64,000 nt of DNA from Cladobotryum mycophilum (lineage: Eukaryota; Ascomycota; Sordariomycetes; Hypocreales; Hypocreaceae), in assembly GCA_036429605.1 (NCBI GenBank), contig CM071591.1:5394001-5458000 (forward strand), written 5' to 3'. Positions 61,955-64,000 of this stretch are shown here, piece by piece. Every line of letters begins with the position of its first letter. Position 1 is the stretch's first letter. The position numbers and the translations under genes are program-made. Below the pieces are notes generated by a model. It was not told where the DNA came from, ran no database searches, and was given only the letters and a program-made list of their open reading frames with translations.

Positions 61955-62354
61955 TTATATAAATTATTATTGGAAAATAGTATTTAAACAATTAGTTGCT
62001 TAAAAAGCTCGTAAGGTTAGGTAAGGTAGGCTGTGTTATAAGACCTAAGCTTAAGAAATTTAAGTATTATACGGGGCCCTAGTGTTGCTTAATATTACGG
62101 GTTAGACCCTTCTAGAGAGATACAGGCTTTGCGCCTTATCTATGAGGCACTAACCCTAAGAGAAACGGCCTAGCTAGTAAGCTGCACAGGCGTCACTAAA
62201 GGTGGGTCTTTGCCCAAGACCCAGACCTAAGCGAAGACCCGCGCCACAACCGCAAAGATCTCTCTTTTCTTCCTTTCTCCTTAGTGTTGTTGCTACACGA
62301 GGCTAGCCCTTTTACACTTAAGGTGCACACTTTTGCTACATCTAGTAATCCCGT
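61955..62354 (-). mobile_element. right arm of an inverted-repeat transposon-like element
   Basis: Mirror of 57001-57195, ending CTAGTAATCCCGT^TA. The middle (about 62100-62230) is GC-richer. Read on the plus strand it gives a short peptide-like stretch (REIQALRLIYEALTLRETA) that recalls the helix-turn-helix start of a Tc1/mariner-class transposase, then a stop. No transposase core was found. Confidence 0.55.
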
Positions 62355-62595
62355 TATTTATATTATTATTATTCTTCTTATTTATATTATTCTTCTTATT
62401 TATATTATTATTCTTATTTATATTATTCTTCTTATTTATATTATTATTCTTATTTATATTATTATTCTTATTTATATTATTATTCTTATTTATATTATTT
62501 ATAGTATTATTCTTATTTATATTATTTATAGTATTATTCTTATTTATATTATTTATAGTATTATTCTTATTTATATTATTATTATTATTATAAAT
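62355..62595. repeat. TTATTTATATTATTATTCT-type minisatellite
   Basis: About 240 bp of 12-24-bp units mixing TTATTCTTCTTA and TTTATATTAT, with a 33-bp higher-order unit (TTTATAGTATTATTCT blocks) at 62490-62580. Ile/Leu- and Asn-rich frames across it on both strands are artefacts. Confidence 0.9.
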
Positions 62596-62714
62596 TAAGA
62601 AAGTAAACATTTATTAGTTAAATAAAACTATATCACAAGCATCTTATAATAATATATATTATTATGTTATACGTTTATTATTATATCTATTATATATTCT
62701 ACTCTATATTTACT

Positions 62715-63032
62715 ATGAAAGTTACGTTTCTGTTCTTTATTACTGCTGTCTTAGTCTCCAGTAGCAACGCTTGTAAATGTCTTTCAAGGTCAGATAGTAC
62801 GACTGATATTAATATGACTGCACACTGTTGCCGTGATATTTATAAGATTTATCCACTGCAAGGGGATGATTGCCCTGCCAAATCGATTCGCAATGTATTA
62901 AGCGACTTTTCAGCCTGTTGCGGTGGGACAACAAAATTTCCCCGCCCCTTTTATTCTGATTGTGGCTGCCCCAAGGGCTGCCACGGAAACAAAAGAACAC
63001 CACAGGTCAGTAAAGAAAACTTCACTGAGTAA
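62715..63032 (+). CDS. small secreted 10-Cys protein, copy 4 (intact, C-terminally extended)
   Basis: 105 aa from the ATG at 62715. Signal peptide MKVTFLFFITAVLVSSSNA, then CKCLSRSD. Cysteines follow C-x-C-x15-CC-x13-C-x14-CC-x13-C-x-C-x3-C with the family DDCPA motif. Where copies 1-3 stop straight after the last Cys, this one reads on for 16 residues (HGNKRTPQVSKENFTE). A GTCAGT donor-like site in this tail leaves open a spliced end. It lies at the right edge of the island, with GC content near that of normal genes. Confidence 0.8.
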   Translation: MKVTFLFFITAVLVSSSNACKCLSRSDSTTDINMTAHCCRDIYKIYPLQGDDCPAKSIRNVLSDFSACCGGTTKFPRPFYSDCGCPKGCHGNKRTPQVSKENFTE

Positions 63033-64000
63033 TTCATAGCCATATACTACGTTGTCTCTTTGAAGTACTGGCTTCGATGTATTCACCGTCAAGATCCATA
63101 GGGGTGACGCTAATTAGCGATCTTATTTATGGTTCACTAACTTTTGTTAGATTGTCCATCATTCAGGACATGAACAGGCATAATTGGCTGTGTTTGGCCC
63201 TCAGTTTTACAGTCGCTTGAGCTTTGTTGTTCCACTGTCACATTGCTACGGATTACAACGTCGATAATGGGATTGATATGCTGCTAAAATTATTGGTACC
63301 TGAATTCCCTTCAGGTTCATGAGGCAGATATTTATTCTTGTTCAATTAGTTAGAAAGGTTTGATCTATAAAATTCATTATATGCATTTATCAATCGGTTC
63401 AATCGTAACACTCGGCCAATGCATACATCTGCGTCCGCTCAAAGTCAGTGCTGCTTCCAGGCGGTCATTTAAGCGAGGCAGACTACGATGCCAAGGGTGA
63501 CGAGGAAAATGACTTTTCTAAAATGGCAATGCGCAACATCTTCACTCGGCTTTGGGACCAGGATGGGTTTCCGGCTGCAGAGAGCGAATCGAGAGCATGG
63601 ATGGATTGATAATTTGGAGTCGAATGATGACCCCATTGAAGGAGACACTCAATCCACTATAGGTAGAAATCTTCATGGATGATTGCTAAAGGTTTACACG
63701 CTTCAACGTTCAAGATCGTTCTACTCGCGAGCTCCCACGATTGTACCAAACTCATTGAGCTGGAGTGTCAGACGAACAGACCACGATTGCGTTATGGATT
63801 CTCATCATTGCCATGCTGAATGATATATTCCATTCATACTAGATAATGCTGCAAGCTTGGGATATGCCTAGATGAAAAGAAATGTTACACAGAATAATAA
63901 TCAGCTTGGTAAGAAATCCCGTCCCATCCATATCGTATCGTACAGCAGCGTGACGACTTGAAATTGCCCCATCTCCCCGATAACGTTGACATGATGATTG
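63033..64000. other. flank of normal composition right of the island
   Basis: Apart from the possible exon at 63461-63609, no gene recognised. The promoter or end of a gene beyond the window may lie here. Confidence 0.4.
63461..63609 (+). pseudogene. possible remnant or terminal exon of an unknown gene
   Basis: After a CTTCCAG acceptor-like site the plus strand reads LSEADYDAKGDEEND then MAMRNIFTRLWDQDGF and stops at TGA 63607-63609. The acidic then amphipathic composition looks protein-like, but no family is recognised and no upstream exon was found. Confidence 0.25.

Larger units (their letters stand above)
56270..62714. other. AT-rich island with transposon remnants and a small secreted-protein family
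   Basis: Sharp change to very AT-rich sequence dominated by TTA, ATTA and TATA words. Long open frames are almost absent except the small Cys-rich genes and simple repeats. Two short patches of higher GC (about 57000-57100 and 62030-62350) are the arms of a transposon-like element. Such islands in fungi usually arise from RIP-mutated repeats; the base-pair statistics were not computed here. Confidence 0.85.

Noticed and set aside
57001..62354. A complete autonomous transposon
   Set aside because: No transposase core domain is readable between the arms; only the arms and cargo are reported.
62284..62610. Ile/Leu-rich and Asn/Lys-rich open frames of about 100 codons on both strands
   Set aside because: They are translations of the TTATTTATATTATT minisatellite; composition is pure repeat.

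Overview
The window is nuclear DNA of a filamentous ascomycete, most likely a sordariomycete of the Hypocreales type. The genes have short introns (about 45-150 nt) with GTRAGT-like donors, CTAAC-like branch points and YAG acceptors. Families typical of these fungi are present: BtgC GH17 glucanase, X325/BIM1 copper protein, GH92 mannosidase, MAL-type sugar porter and a SLATT-domain protein. Species and chromosome cannot be fixed from the sequence alone. No rRNA, convincing tRNA or CRISPR array was seen.

Layout. 1-1.9 kb: Zn2Cys6-type regulator running off the left edge (minus). 4.1-4.5 kb: a doubtful one-TM hypothetical (minus). 7.3-9.4: BtgC GH17 glucanase. 10.0-11.2: SRR1-domain protein (minus). 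12.6-14.6: flavin monooxygenase with an NTF2-like N-terminus. 16.3-17.2: X325/BIM1-type GPI copper protein. 17.7-20.1: Doa1/PLAA ubiquitin-binding WD40 protein (minus). 21.3-22.5: STRAP-like WD40 protein. 23.2-25.4: cytosolic Phe-tRNA synthetase alpha chain (11 exons). 26.9-29.7: VIT/vWA protein. 33.0-34.7: sugar/alpha-glucoside porter. 35.4-37.6: secreted FAD-linked oxidoreductase. 37.7-38.7: four-exon GPI-anchored Cys-rich protein (minus). 40.1-41.3: SLATT-domain protein (minus). 42.5-45.1: secreted GH92 mannosidase. 48.9-51.3: orphan six-exon polytopic membrane protein. 52.6-55.5: two decaying genes, an ankyrin protein and a royal-jelly-like beta-propeller (both minus). 56.3-62.7: an extremely AT-rich island. 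From 63.0 kb normal composition returns.

The most unusual part is the AT-rich island. It and its right edge hold four paralogues of a small secreted protein with ten cysteines in a nearly fixed pattern. Copies 2 and 4 are intact, copy 1 has a frameshift in a T-run, and copy 3 has one in-frame stop. They sit among a 436-bp inverted-repeat element flanked by TA, two long opposed transposon-like arms about 5.35 kb apart (also flanked by TA), three diverged AT-rich duplications and two minisatellites. This looks like a recently expanding and decaying effector-like family in a transposon-rich island.

A second theme is technical or evolutionary. At least eleven otherwise intact-looking genes or gene parts carry single-base deletions, nearly all inside G/C runs of four to six. 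Adding one base restores a complete reading frame of integral codon length each time. This points to homopolymer errors in the assembly rather than mass pseudogenisation, and the affected gene models below are described on that basis.

Functionally the left half is mostly housekeeping (translation, ubiquitin turnover, WD40 scaffolds, wall glucan remodelling). The 33-45 kb stretch is rich in secreted or surface functions: sugar uptake, glycan trimming, FAD oxidoreductase and a GPI Cys-rich protein.
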